Shown here one piece after another: positions 15,101-23,682 of a stretch of DNA of 46,426 nt. Source of the DNA: Desulfobotulus alkaliphilus (GTDB lineage Bacteria > Desulfobacterota > Desulfobacteria > Desulfobacterales > ASO4-4); assembly GCF_007830435.1 (NCBI RefSeq), contig NZ_VLLC01000009.1:1-46426 (forward strand), given 5' to 3'. The translations under genes were made by a program, and so were the position numbers. The notes under the pieces were generated by a model, which was not told where the DNA came from, did not search any database, and worked only from the letters and a program-made list of their open reading frames with translations. Position 1 is the stretch's first letter. The number at the start of each line of letters is the position of its first letter.

Positions 15101-15888
15101 TTTCCTGTTACAAGAATCTCCTCATCCTCTTTCCTGTGTTCCTTTGCTTTTTCCTCCGGGAAAAAGTCAAAATCCGTCTTACCCTCAATGGAGGAATTCA
15201 TATTAAAATCTTTAAAATAATTAAAAAATGAAGGTGTTACTTTTTTAAAAACAAAATTCCTGTCCTTTAAGATCAGAAAGTCCGGTGTGTTCCGGAAAAT
15301 CGTATCCAGCAGATTTTCCTGATCCGCCAGAAGCTGACGGGAGGTAAGCAGCAGGTGAATATCCCTTGCAATGCAGAGGACTTTATTGCCGGGGGGCATC
15401 AGAATAGCCTCACCAAAACAGGTATAAAATTTTTTCTCATGGGATTTCACGGGAATATGTACCCGGATATTTTCCAGTGCTCCTTTTTCTGCAAGCAGCG
15501 CCTTCATCCTGTTCCGCTCCTCAGCCTTGATAATGCCAAGATCCAGCGAAGTACGGCCAAGGATTTCCTCTTTTGCGTATCCCGTAACCTCAAGAAAAGA
15601 AGGGTTCACATCCTCAAGAAGCCCAGTTTCCAGATTCGTTAAAGCCATGGGAATTCTGTTGGCTGTAAAAAAACGCCGGAAAGAATCTTCATATTCTTTT
15701 TTTTTCTGCACAAGCAGCCTGTTCTGTTCCCGTAAGCGGACAAGGACAAAACAAAGGATGCCGGTTAAGAGAGTCGGAACACCAATAAAAAAAATCTGCA
15801 CCCCATGATAATCCATGATTGTAAAAGGCATATTTCGTTCCCATGCACCAGATCTATATAAAATACCTGTTTCTGCTACCCAGATCAT
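12181..15888 (-). CDS. Membrane-anchored hybrid sensor kinase with multiple PAS/GAF domains
   Basis: A 1235-residue hybrid kinase. One hydrophobic segment near residues 29-50 (VQIFFIGVPTLLTGILCFVL) anchors it. Then come PAS (~60-170), PAS (~185-305), GAF (~315-465), PAS (~480-600), PAS (~615-735) and PAS (~740-855). The HisKA box has H867 (GGIAHDLNN), followed by HATPase motifs (NLVANAFQAM, DTGTGID, GTGLGLSL) and a C-terminal receiver with D1162 (VITDMTMPD). The fourth PAS includes CEGC, a possible metal or redox feature. The start is uncertain: an in-frame ATG at 15831 would remove 19 residues without touching the membrane segment. It is transcribed divergently from cheA and just upstream of the HTH response regulator. 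The signal it senses is unknown. Confidence 0.88.
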   Translation of the reverse strand: MIWVAETGILYRSGAWERNMPFTIMDYHGVQIFFIGVPTLLTGILCFVLVRLREQNRLLVQKKKEYEDSFRRFFTANRIPMALTNLETGLLEDVNPSFLEVTGYAKEEILGRTSLDLGIIKAEERNRMKALLAEKGALENIRVHIPVKSHEKKFYTCFGEAILMPPGNKVLCIARDIHLLLTSRQLLADQENLLDTIFRNTPDFLILKDRNFVFKKVTPSFFNYFKDFNMNSSIEGKTDFDFFPEEKAKEHRKEDEEILVTGKTMTISKAYQSDIGRRWYHIIKAPIKDVAGEASGILCTIRDVTAEKRMEMLLEARLRISELKDFTTSHGIIQKIIEIAGEITESGFAFFCSRNSSLMKGIMLHGPDGFFHNENLHQSDALCASRLFTSCREKGDVMVCNRNSIPDLSAFPGVEEIHSVILLPLFEKKQLVGFFGAGNKDTDYDEQDRDILRELAHMGNDIIKLKRTEEKWIEVRRILQNIADYFPGMIFRSSASSGWIMEHVTGTCEQLTGYAAEVFSEEARLPFSALIHPEDKKKLEATLARSFLNNQPYEKEYRIFHKNGMWRWVLERGVGVYAENGRVVSIEGVITDIHEYVEIRKNLRRQETMMKTMLDGISDMVILFKNDFSIQAINRAGASVVGKSPEEVRGMKCYELIQRSAPCEGCAVKEAIDTGTNAKKIQFNSFFNAWFDYNAMVVKGVDDENPVVIAQMRNVSNRIKKDQELRMLESAMQQTAEMILITDNNGRIQYVNSAIERVTGYTAAEMVGMHPRMLAGNPPSMPPSHYRKMWQVLRSGRTWQGRFNNRKKSGENYTEQASITPILDETGTIVSFVGVSTDITEELQREYQVYQAHRMEAIGSLAGGIAHDLNNILFPLMGYAGLIREAVAEDSQLTDYINEIFIASGRARDLVKHILTFSRNVPEEKVSMDMQVILREVLHFSRASIPSTIRIRNHIDAACRPVWADSTQMHRVFINLVANAFQAMEKDGGILTLSLEEIYLSEDEHPILPEGFYACAGVKDTGTGIDPSILDKIFDPYFTTKGKDKGTGLGLSLVHAMVCSHGGHIDVKSTPGEGTHFLVYIPCIMDNQGMEKSDPEEKFSLSSPDLKGSEHILVLDDEEPIARMLTHMLELLGYTVTMFTRVSEALEAVFNDSFACDLVITDMTMPDMRGEEVCARIKNIRPDLPLIMFTGRTDLVQDENPSSMGFAGIITKPAKHTEVAVKIREILDRKNHSSL

Positions 15889-16137
15889 TTTTCATCCCGA
15901 CAGCCCTCACTCACTTTTCAGATTTCCCACCCTTTATTTGTTTTACAATTTCGTGAAGTGTTTTTCCCCATAATTCATAACCTTTCCATTAAAAAGAAGC
16001 TTTTTTATCTGATGGAATCTAACTGGAAAAAATACTTGACAAGAAAGCATTCATAAAATACTTGTTAAACATAATCGACAAAGACAGCTTAATCAACCCA
16101 TTTTCAATGACTGTTTAAAAAAATTCAAGGAGCTTTT
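15889..16137. promoter_or_regulatory. Divergent intergenic region with a 10-bp direct repeat
   Basis: A 249-base gap between the hybrid kinase (minus) and cheA (plus). AAAATACTTG occurs at 16029-16038 and 16055-16064, 26 bases apart, which is suggestive of a two-site regulator. TTGACA at 16036-16041 could be a -35 box for cheA, but the matching -10 is weak. The cheA start at 16138 has a strong AAGGAG site. Confidence 0.4.
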
Positions 16138-17967
16138 ATGTCCGAAGACCAGGCCCGGCAGGCAGGCTCCCTCAGGGTAAACGTACACCTTCTGGACAGC
16201 CTCATGACGCTGGCCGGAGAGCTTGTTTTGAGCCGCAATCAGCTTACGCAGGGGATCTCCACCAGCAATGCCAGAACCGTTGAAGTGGCAGGGCAGCGCA
16301 TTGACCTGATCACATCCGAGTTGCAGGAAGCCATCATGCGTACCCGTATGCAGCCCCTTGCCAATGTTTTTGACAAATTCGGCCGCATCGTCCGGGATCT
16401 TTCCCTTTCTCAGGATAAAAAAGCAGAACTTTCAATCCATGGCAATGAAGTGGAGCTGGATAAAACCATCATAGAGGCCATTCAGGAGCCCCTCACCCAT
16501 CTTCTGAGAAACTGCGTGGATCACGGCATTGAAAAGCCGGAGATTCGTCTGCAAAAAAATAAACCCGATGCAGGCGCCATAAAGCTGAAGGCCTTCCATG
16601 AAGCCGGTCAGGTAAATATAGAAATTGAAGATGATGGCAAAGGGATGGACCCGGAAGCCATTGCCGCGTCTGCCCTGGGCAAGGGGATGGTTTCTGAAAC
16701 GGAACTGCTGACCATGGGGACAAGGGAAAAAATCAATCTTATTTTTCTTCCCGGCTTTTCCACAGCCCAGCAGGTTACAGATGTGTCAGGCCAGGGAGCA
16801 GGCATGGATGTGGTAAAAGCCAACCTTGACCGGCTGGGTGGTATTACAGACATTGAATCTGTCATAGATAAGGGCACCCGCATCCGCATCAAGCTACCCC
16901 TGACCCTTGCCATCATCCCCAGCCAGATTATTTCCTTGGGCAGAGAACGCTATGCCATTCCTCAGGTCAATCTCGATGAACTCATCCGCATTCCTGCAGC
17001 TCAGGTGAAAGAACGCATTGAAAGGGTAGGCAATGCCCCGGTTCTGAGACTCCGGGGGGTGCTGCTTCCCATACTGAATCTGGCTGAAATACTGGGTATC
17101 CTCCGTACGTATAAAGACCCTGCCACCGGAGAAGAAAAACCCGAGCGCAGAATCAATATCGCAGACCGCAGATCTCCGGATCTGAGCAGCCGTGCAGAGG
17201 AAAATACAAAAACGGACACTTCTGAAAAACTACAGCCAAGGAAGAATAAAGACCGCCGGTACAGGGCAGAAAGCGCCATACACATTGCCGTGGTCTCCAC
17301 GGGTACTTTCCGTTACGGCCTTCTGGTGGATGGATTCATGGATTCTGAAGAAATTGTGGTAAAGCCACTAGGCCGTCACCTGACAGGCTGCAAAGGATAT
17401 GCGGGGGCCACCATCATGGGAGACGGGCGTGTGGCCCTGATTCTGGATGTGGCTTCTCTGGCAGCCATGGCATCCCTTTCTGCAGCAGACACAAGCGCAA
17501 GCCATCTGCATCAGGCGCATGGGGATAAAATTAAAAGCCTGAAGGATGATAAAACAGCCCTGCTTCTTTTCCGTAACGGAGAACAGGGTCAATGTGCCGT
17601 ACCTCTGGATCTTGTGGAACGCATTGAGCGCATCAGGGCAGCGGATATTGAGTATGCGGGAGGCAGAAGGGTGCTGCAGTACAGGGGAGGATCGCTGCCC
17701 CTGCATGAGCTTGGGGAATGCACCAGCCTTGGTCCCATCAGTGTGAATGAAGAGGTGGACGTCATTGTTTTCCGGATAGATGGCAGGGAAATGGGCCTGA
17801 TGGTCAACGGCCCTGTGGATGCGGTGGAAGTTACCATTGAGATGGATCAGCGCACCCTGAAACAGCCGGGCATCATGGGTTCCATGATTGTGAACAGCCG
17901 CACCACCCTCATGGTGGATATTTTCACTCTGGTCCGGACCCTTCTGGGCAGTGCGGTGGATGCATAA
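16138..17967 (+). CDS. cheA: CheA-type kinase lacking the Hpt domain, with two CheW-like domains
   Basis: A 609-residue CheA homologue that starts directly at the dimerisation domain (P3; RVNVHLLDSLMTLAGELVLSRNQL). The histidine-kinase ATPase (P4) follows, with LLRNCVDHGIE, EIEDDGKGMD and GFSTAQQVTDVSGQGAGMDVVK. Then comes a CheW-like P5 (~255-440, interrupted by a charged linker ~325-380) and a second CheW-like domain (~465-600). The phospho-accepting Hpt domain (P1) and the P2 domain are both absent: the start ATG has a clear ribosome site and no Hpt-like sequence precedes it. To signal, it would need a separate Hpt protein, which is not seen in this window. It heads an apparent cheA-cheW-mcp operon (26-base gap to cheW) without CheY, CheB or CheR. 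Confidence 0.85.
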   Translation: MSEDQARQAGSLRVNVHLLDSLMTLAGELVLSRNQLTQGISTSNARTVEVAGQRIDLITSELQEAIMRTRMQPLANVFDKFGRIVRDLSLSQDKKAELSIHGNEVELDKTIIEAIQEPLTHLLRNCVDHGIEKPEIRLQKNKPDAGAIKLKAFHEAGQVNIEIEDDGKGMDPEAIAASALGKGMVSETELLTMGTREKINLIFLPGFSTAQQVTDVSGQGAGMDVVKANLDRLGGITDIESVIDKGTRIRIKLPLTLAIIPSQIISLGRERYAIPQVNLDELIRIPAAQVKERIERVGNAPVLRLRGVLLPILNLAEILGILRTYKDPATGEEKPERRINIADRRSPDLSSRAEENTKTDTSEKLQPRKNKDRRYRAESAIHIAVVSTGTFRYGLLVDGFMDSEEIVVKPLGRHLTGCKGYAGATIMGDGRVALILDVASLAAMASLSAADTSASHLHQAHGDKIKSLKDDKTALLLFRNGEQGQCAVPLDLVERIERIRAADIEYAGGRRVLQYRGGSLPLHELGECTSLGPISVNEEVDVIVFRIDGREMGLMVNGPVDAVEVTIEMDQRTLKQPGIMGSMIVNSRTTLMVDIFTLVRTLLGSAVDA

Positions 17968-17993
17968 AATAATCTTCAGGAAAGGAAAAACCC

Positions 17994-18416
17994 ATGGCAG
18001 CCCCATCCCTTCTGGAACTTGCCACATTCTATGTGGGAGAAACCCTCTGTGGCATTGATATTTTAAATATTCAGGAAATCAACAATCATACGGAAATTAC
18101 ACCCGTACACGGTTCAGATAACTGGGTTAAAGGCGTTATAAATCTCCGGGGCCGCATTCTGACGGTGATGGATATGGGCCTCAGGCTCGGGCTTCTGCCC
18201 GTCAAAGACAGCCGTACCCTTGTGGTGGGGTATGAGGATGAGCATCTGGGGCTGCTGGTGGGGGAAATAGAAGAAGTTGTCATTGCGGATTCCTTAAAAA
18301 TTGAACCTCCACCACCCAATCTGAATGGCGCGCAGGGTCGTTTTTTTAAAGGGGTCTTTAAAACGGATACAAAACTTATCGCTCTGCTGGACCTGAAAAC
18401 CATACTGGAAACATAA
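17994..18416 (+). CDS. cheW: CheW coupling protein
   Basis: A 140-residue single CheW domain. It opens with ELATFYVGETLCGIDILNIQEI, the typical first strands, has the VKGVINLRGRILTVMDMGLRLG core, and ends with LIALLDLKTILE. CheW links chemoreceptors to CheA at the inner face of the membrane. It follows cheA by 26 bases and precedes the receptor by ~96 bases, so the three probably act as one array. Start ATG at 17994 has AGGAAAGG a few bases upstream. Confidence 0.92.
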   Translation: MAAPSLLELATFYVGETLCGIDILNIQEINNHTEITPVHGSDNWVKGVINLRGRILTVMDMGLRLGLLPVKDSRTLVVGYEDEHLGLLVGEIEEVVIADSLKIEPPPPNLNGAQGRFFKGVFKTDTKLIALLDLKTILET

Positions 18417-18512
18417 AGGTTTTTTTAATCCGTCATTATAAAAACAGGTATTTTATATAAACCCTGTCTTTTGCATCAAACAAAAAACGTCTGGAAAAAG
18501 GAGCTTGTGATC

Positions 18513-20513
18513 ATGAAGTCCCTGAATATCCAATCCATTGGTTTCCGCATTTTTGCCATGGCCATCCTCTCTGTTCTTCTGCCCCTGCTGGTGGTGGGCA
18601 CCCTTGCCATCACAAGATCCACGGCAGCACTGACGGAGAACGCCGCCGAAAATACCATGGGTGTTGCCCAGGACCTTGCCAATCTCATGGACAATCTTCT
18701 TTTTGCAGAAATGCGTCTTTGTGAATCCATGTCAGACCAAAGTCTTGTTCAGGAACTGCTTTACGCAGCAAGGGAAAAGGGCGTGGAAGGCTCTCGGCCA
18801 GAGGCTGCGGCACTTTTTGAAAACCTCAAGGAAAGCCGGATGTCAGCCAACCATCAGGGCGTTTTTGTGGCCGATGCCAAGGGTGAACTTCTGACGGGTA
18901 TCCTTGAAAACGGCAACGAATACATCGGTTTCAATATTGCCAATAATGACGAATTCAGAAGGGCAATATCCTCCCGTGAAACCACCATCGGCCATGTATT
19001 TATCTCTGCGGCCACAGGCAATCTGGTCATGCCCATCAACACACCCATCTATGCTAGAAATGGTGATTTTCTGGGTGTATTTGCAACGGTAATCAAAGCC
19101 GGATACCTCACGGAAATTGTTGCCAGCCGCACACTGGGAGACACGGGATATGGCTACATGCTCAATGAAAAGGGTGTTGTTCTGGCCCACCCCAACCAGC
19201 AGCTTGTCCTTGAAACGGATATCAACAATATTCCTGAAATGCAGCACATCGCCAGAGAAATGTTCAGGGGACAGACTGGTGCCGACAGCTATGTTTTTCA
19301 GGGTGTTCGCAAGATGGCGGGTTTTGCTCCCGTAAAAAATACAGGCTGGGTGGTCTCCGCAACGCAGGATCATGAGGAGTTTCTTGCAAGTGCTGTGGGT
19401 GTGCGTAACATTATTGTCATTGTCATTCTTGTCTCCCTTGTCCTTGTGGGCTTTGTTGTCACCTTTGTGGTCCGCTCCATTGTCTCTCCCATCAATGCGG
19501 CTGTGGCTGGCCTGAAAGACATTGCCGAGGGCGAGGGAGACCTCACCATGCGCCTGAAAATCAATACCAGAGATGAAGTTGGGGAGCTGGCCCGCTGGTT
19601 CAATACCTTTGTGGAAAAACTGCAGGGAATTATGCGGGACATAGGCAGTGGTGTTCATACCCTGTCTTCTTCCGCCACCCAGCTTTCGGACATTGCCGAT
19701 GAAACCAGCAAAGGGGTTCAGGATGTCTCCGAAAGATCAGGCAATGTGGCGGCAGCTTCCGAAGAGATCAGCGCCACCATTGATATGTCAGTATCTTCTT
19801 TGGAAGAATCATCCAGCAACACCAACCTTCTGGCAACGGCATCCGAAGAGATGTCTGCAACCATATCGGAAATTGCTCAGAATGCGGGCAAGGCAAGGAG
19901 TATTTCCAGTGATGCCGCAGACCGGGCCGCCAGTATGTCTGATCACATGGGTAACCTTAAAACCGCAGCCAATGCCATCGGCAAGGTAATCGAAACCATC
20001 ACGGATATTTCTGAGCAGGTGAATCTGCTGGCCCTCAACGCCACCATAGAAGCGGCCAGAGCAGGAGATGCTGGCAAAGGTTTTGCCGTTGTCGCCAATG
20101 AAATCAAAGAGCTTGCCCGGCAGACGGCCAGTGCCACACAGGATATCAGGGAAAAAATTGAGGATATCCAGAATACCACCGTCACTACGGTTAAGGAAGT
20201 GGGAGATATTACAAAGGTCATCAATGAGGTGAGTGATGTGGTGGGCAACATCGCCGCTGCTGTGGAACAGCAGTCCACCGCTGCCAGCGAGGTGGCAGGC
20301 AATGTGGCCCAGGTTTCACGGGGAATTGAATCGGTCCATGAAGGGGCCACCCAGAATGCCACTGTCATTCAGGAAACCACAAAGGATATCGCAGGCATTA
20401 CCCACGCCATGGAAGAAATAAAAAACAAAGGGGTTCAGGTCAGTGAGAGTGCCGGAGAACTTTCAAAGCTTTCAGTAAGCCTGCAGAAGCTGGTAAGCCA
20501 GTTTAAATTTTAA
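18513..20513 (+). CDS. Methyl-accepting chemotaxis protein with periplasmic double-Cache sensor
   Basis: A 666-residue chemoreceptor. TM1 is near residues 10-32 ([21 protein letters not shown]). A ~260-residue periplasmic sensor follows, with Cache features ([50 protein letters not shown]). TM2 is near 290-312 ([21 protein letters not shown]), then a HAMP domain and a cytoplasmic hairpin with the conserved tip [20 protein letters not shown]. There is no CheR-docking pentapeptide at the C-terminus (ends SQFKF), in line with no cheR nearby. I chose ATG at 18513 (GGAG 9 bases upstream) over a TTG at 18471. Double-Cache sensors usually bind small carboxylates or amino acids; the ligand is unknown. 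Confidence 0.9.
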   Translation: MKSLNIQSIGFRIFAMAILSVLLPLLVVGTLAITRSTAALTENAAENTMGVAQDLANLMDNLLFAEMRLCESMSDQSLVQELLYAAREKGVEGSRPEAAALFENLKESRMSANHQGVFVADAKGELLTGILENGNEYIGFNIANNDEFRRAISSRETTIGHVFISAATGNLVMPINTPIYARNGDFLGVFATVIKAGYLTEIVASRTLGDTGYGYMLNEKGVVLAHPNQQLVLETDINNIPEMQHIAREMFRGQTGADSYVFQGVRKMAGFAPVKNTGWVVSATQDHEEFLASAVGVRNIIVIVILVSLVLVGFVVTFVVRSIVSPINAAVAGLKDIAEGEGDLTMRLKINTRDEVGELARWFNTFVEKLQGIMRDIGSGVHTLSSSATQLSDIADETSKGVQDVSERSGNVAAASEEISATIDMSVSSLEESSSNTNLLATASEEMSATISEIAQNAGKARSISSDAADRAASMSDHMGNLKTAANAIGKVIETITDISEQVNLLALNATIEAARAGDAGKGFAVVANEIKELARQTASATQDIREKIEDIQNTTVTTVKEVGDITKVINEVSDVVGNIAAAVEQQSTAASEVAGNVAQVSRGIESVHEGATQNATVIQETTKDIAGITHAMEEIKNKGVQVSESAGELSKLSVSLQKLVSQFKF

Positions 20514-20517
20514 GATA

Positions 20518-20561
20518 TTTATCCCTCCGGACCCTGCAGACCTGCTGTCCGGAGGGATAAA
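20518..20561 (+). terminator. 15-bp perfect stem-loop after the MCP gene
   Basis: TTTATCCCTCCGGAC (20518-20532) pairs perfectly with GTCCGGAGGGATAAA (20547-20561) around a 14-base loop. No long T-run follows on the plus strand, so it may be a weak terminator or an mRNA stabiliser separating the MCP from the HisKA-like gene. Confidence 0.55.
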
Positions 20562-20583
20562 AACTGTTCAAGGGGAAAAATAC

Positions 20584-20862
20584 ATGTCAATACAGGCATT
20601 GAAAGAACGGCTGGCATCCGGACTCATGAAAAGTGAAATGGTCAGTCTCGGCCAAAGCCGTTTTATTGCAAGGGCAGGCTATGAAATCCGCAACCCCCTG
20701 AACGGCATTATCGGTATGTCTGCACTGCTTTTAAATACAGAGCTTGATGAAGATCAGCTTGAATGTGCGGAATTCATAACCATGTGCGCCTACGAACTGC
20801 TGGACATAGTAAATTGCTTTGAAGAACTGATCCATCAGGATGTCCTGTCCACGAAAGAATAA
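20584..20862 (+). CDS. Orphan HisKA-like domain with Tyr in place of the phospho-acceptor His
   Basis: A 92-residue protein made of little more than a histidine-kinase dimerisation domain. Its H-box reads AGYEIRNPLNGIIGM, where kinases have SHEIRTPLNGIIGM; Y33 (codon TAT) replaces the His, one base change from CAT. No ATPase domain, membrane segment or receiver follows. It could be a decaying kinase, or a regulatory helical hairpin that dimerises with other HisKA kinases without accepting phosphate. It lies 70 bases after the MCP stop, behind a strong stem-loop, at the end of the chemosensory cluster, with AAGGGGAAA upstream of the ATG. The gene appears intact for its length; the function is unknown. 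Confidence 0.65.
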   Translation: MSIQALKERLASGLMKSEMVSLGQSRFIARAGYEIRNPLNGIIGMSALLLNTELDEDQLECAEFITMCAYELLDIVNCFEELIHQDVLSTKE

Positions 20863-21005
20863 GAGTTCATGTCTTCCCGTAAAGGGGTGGAATTTTTTTC
20901 GCTGCAGCCCTGCCATAATGACCCTGTCCGGGGCCTTAGAAATAAAACACAAATTTTTCAATATTTTATAAAAATATTTTGATAATTCGGCAATGAAAGG
21001 AAACC

Positions 21006-21476
21006 ATGCCCCTTGTAATTGAAGAAGCTGAGCGACCGGAGCAGTTTGAGGCTGGCGCAGGGCTTTTTAAAGAATATGCAGCATTTCTCGGCTTTGATCT
21101 GGAATTTCAGAACTTTTCCGATGAACTGGAAAACCTGCAATCAATGTATGGCCCGCCCCATGGTTTTCTGCTGCTGGCGAAAATGGATAACACTTATGTG
21201 GGATGCGTTGCATTAAGGCCAATCGCTCCGGGTACAGGAGAAATGAAGCGATTGTATGTTCTTAAACCCTATCAGGGTAAAGGCATCGGTAAAGCCCTGA
21301 CAGAAGCCTTCCTTGCCAGAGCCGCAGGCCTTGCTTATCGGGCTGTACGACTGGACAGTGTGGCCAGACTTGGGTCCGCGCTGCGGCTTTACAAAGATTG
21401 CGGGTTTAATGAAATAGCACCCTACTGCTTTAATCCCTATCCCGATGCGGTATTTCTGGAATACAGAATATCCTGA
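21006..21476 (+). CDS. GNAT-family N-acetyltransferase
   Basis: A 156-residue acetyltransferase of the GNAT fold. Motif A is complete: MKRLYVLKPYQGKGIGKALTEAFL (about residues 81-104), where Q/R-x-x-G-x-G/A binds the acetyl-CoA pyrophosphate. Motif B includes LRLYKDCGFNEI (~133-144). GNAT enzymes of this kind modify small amines, antibiotics or protein N-termini; the substrate cannot be told from sequence. ATG at 21006 has AAAGGAAA upstream. It is a single gene between the chemosensory cluster and an AT-rich patch. Confidence 0.85.
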   Translation: MPLVIEEAERPEQFEAGAGLFKEYAAFLGFDLEFQNFSDELENLQSMYGPPHGFLLLAKMDNTYVGCVALRPIAPGTGEMKRLYVLKPYQGKGIGKALTEAFLARAAGLAYRAVRLDSVARLGSALRLYKDCGFNEIAPYCFNPYPDAVFLEYRIS

Positions 21477-21833
21477 TTCATAATAGCATTATCAATTCCC
21501 ATGTCTTTATCAAAAATAACCGGAGTATATACAAAAAAACCAAAATACCTTTAAAAAAATCATAACTGATAAGCAGCCCACGCCGCGCTACTGCGTTGCC
21601 ATAAGAGTAACTTGTTACCAGATTCAGAATCATTTTGACTACAGACAATTAAATAATCCTTAAACACCTGAATTAAAATAACTAAACCTAAGCCTTCAGA
21701 AGGTCGAAACTTACTGAATAAAAGATCCGCTGTCCCAGACCTGATCATATTAGCAAGAGCAAAAAGTACTAATTTTATAGACTTTTTACTATTTTAATTA
21801 AAATCGATTAATTGAATGAAGGAGAAACATATT
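21477..21833. other. AT-rich intergenic stretch without recognised gene
   Basis: About 360 bases with no supported coding sequence. It marks a shift to AT-rich sequence that continues to ~23,680. The only notable structure is a 12-bp palindrome GTAACTTGTTAC (21607-21618). A minus-strand frame of ~62 codons (21560-21748) has no ribosome site and no family resemblance. Confidence 0.5.
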
Positions 21834-22193
21834 ATGGGTGAATTGATACTTGAATATGAAGAAAAAATGTGGGAGTTATTTGAATTAACAAAGAAACAAA
21901 TGCCCGATCTTAGTGAAGCCTACTATGGCTCAGTAAAAAATGCTGTATATGGTGAAGGCTCATTAAGCATAAAAAATAAGAGATTAATTTCTTTGGCAAT
22001 TGGCATTCAGGCTGGTTGTAAGGACTGTATGATTTCCCAAACATCGAAGGCATTAGATTCCGGTGCAACAATCGAAGAAATTTTTGAAGTTTGTGCTATC
22101 AGTGTCAGCATGGGAGGTACCCTCGCATGGAGTAAGGCATTAATTGTTGCTGATTATCTTCAAGAACGGGGAATAATTAAGCCTGCGCTGTAA
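21834..22193 (+). CDS. Carboxymuconolactone decarboxylase/AhpD-like protein with CxxC
   Basis: A 119-residue all-helical protein of the CMD/AhpD fold. The hallmark is AGCKDCMISQTSKALDSGAT, a CxxC pair followed by the family helix, then IFEVCAISVSMGGTLAWSKA. AhpD-like members use CxxC for peroxidase or disulfide-reductase chemistry; the decarboxylase branch lacks that pair, so a redox role is more likely. I start at ATG 21834 (AAGGAGA upstream); the in-frame ATG at 21816 overlaps that site. It lies 68 bases before the second MCP gene in an AT-rich segment. Partner reductase not identified. Confidence 0.82.
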   Translation: MGELILEYEEKMWELFELTKKQMPDLSEAYYGSVKNAVYGEGSLSIKNKRLISLAIGIQAGCKDCMISQTSKALDSGATIEEIFEVCAISVSMGGTLAWSKALIVADYLQERGIIKPAL

Positions 22194-22261
22194 TGAATAA
22201 ATAGCCAGATTGGTTACTGATTTTCCAAGAAATTTTAAGTTTCAAAAAGGAGGTAGTGCTC

Positions 22262-23677
22262 ATGCTGAACATTCAGTATAAAATTAAACTTGCCATGTGG
22301 TCCATTTTTTTAATTGTCATAGGATTTTTTAGCTATAAAATATTCATTGGCGACCTTCAAGAAACTGAAAAAATAAAAAATTTATTATCTATTATAATAA
22401 TATTATTTGGAATGAACTTAATATTATTAAGATATAATTACAGTAAACAACGCTTAATTTTTTACTTAGAAGGATCATTAGATGCATTACCATTCCCTGT
22501 AACTACAACCGACATGAAAATGAGATGGGTATTTATTAATAAGACAACAGAAACTTTATTGGCCCGTCAAAATTTAGATAAAAAAAGTGTTATTGGCAAA
22601 CACTGCTCAAATTGGCAAGCTGATATATGTGAAACAGAAAACTGTGGTGTCCACTGCCTTAGAAAAGGAAAACAGACAACTCATTATACACAAGAATATT
22701 CTGATGCTCCCAGCACATACATGCAAGTTGATACACACTATATTAACGATGATAGCGGGAAAAAAATTGGGCACGTAGAGCTGGTAACTAACGTAGACTC
22801 ATTAAAACAATTATCAGATACAGCTAAAATACTTACCCCTTCTTCAGAATCTCTTCTTGATGTCGCAAAACAGCTCGAACAAAATTCCGTTTCTACCTCA
22901 CAACGATCCGATTCCGTAGCCGTTGCTTCCGAAGAAATGAGCTCCAGTATGCAGTCGATGTCCAGGGCTATGGAAGAAACAACCATGAACATGAATCACA
23001 TAGCTTCGGCAGTCGAAGAAATGAATGTAACGATTAATGAAATTGCAAAAAATTCTGAAAATGCAAGAACTATTACAAGCCATGCTGTAGAACAGGGACA
23101 AAATGCATCTGTTCAGGTAAAAACTCTTGGAGAGTCTGCTAAAAAGATTGCTAGGGTTACAGAAATGATATCAGAAATATCAGAGCAAACAAATCTCTTA
23201 GCCTTAAATGCTACAATTGAAGCTGCCAGAGCAGGTGAGGCAGGAAAAGGCTTTTCTGTTGTAGCTGCAGAGATCAAAGATCTTGCCAAGCAAACATCCA
23301 ATGCAACCAATGAAATAAAACAGACAGTCGAAGGAATTCAGACATCAACCGATGGAACCGTATCAGAAATTGAAAAAATATCAGCGGTCATAATTGAAAT
23401 TAACGACGTCGTTTCTTCTATTGCCTCTGCAGTTGAAGAGCAGTCCGTTACAAGTCGTGAAATGTCAAAAAACATAATGGAGGCTTCTTCGCGGGTAGCA
23501 GATATTAATGATAATATCATTCAGAGTTCTTCTGTTTCTTCAGAAATTGCAAAAGATATTTCTGTTGTGAATCAATCCGCAAGTAAAATAACACAAAGCA
23601 GTTCTGAATTAACCTCCAATGCAGAAAAGCTGGATTCTTTAGCTAAAAAACTGGCTACTATGGTTAGGGATGTATAA
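22262..23677 (+). CDS. Methyl-accepting chemotaxis protein with cytoplasmic Cys-containing PAS domain
   Basis: A 471-residue receptor with two N-terminal membrane segments joined by a short loop (about residues 13-32 and 43-62), so no real periplasmic domain. A cytoplasmic PAS domain follows (~72-185) with four cysteines ([18 protein letters not shown]). The signalling hairpin has the usual tip [21 protein letters not shown]. No HAMP is evident. PAS-type sensing from inside the cell, with a Cys cluster, suggests redox or cofactor-based signals, but that is inference. The ribosome site is strong (AAGGAGG, 8 bases before ATG). Base composition is much more AT-rich than the other MCP, hinting at a separate origin. 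Confidence 0.88.
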   Translation: MLNIQYKIKLAMWSIFLIVIGFFSYKIFIGDLQETEKIKNLLSIIIILFGMNLILLRYNYSKQRLIFYLEGSLDALPFPVTTTDMKMRWVFINKTTETLLARQNLDKKSVIGKHCSNWQADICETENCGVHCLRKGKQTTHYTQEYSDAPSTYMQVDTHYINDDSGKKIGHVELVTNVDSLKQLSDTAKILTPSSESLLDVAKQLEQNSVSTSQRSDSVAVASEEMSSSMQSMSRAMEETTMNMNHIASAVEEMNVTINEIAKNSENARTITSHAVEQGQNASVQVKTLGESAKKIARVTEMISEISEQTNLLALNATIEAARAGEAGKGFSVVAAEIKDLAKQTSNATNEIKQTVEGIQTSTDGTVSEIEKISAVIIEINDVVSSIASAVEEQSVTSREMSKNIMEASSRVADINDNIIQSSSVSSEIAKDISVVNQSASKITQSSSELTSNAEKLDSLAKKLATMVRDV

Positions 23678-23682
23678 GTTCT

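Noticed and set aside
21560-21748. Minus-strand 62-codon frame in the AT-rich gap
   Set aside because: No family resemblance, no ribosome site and odd composition.
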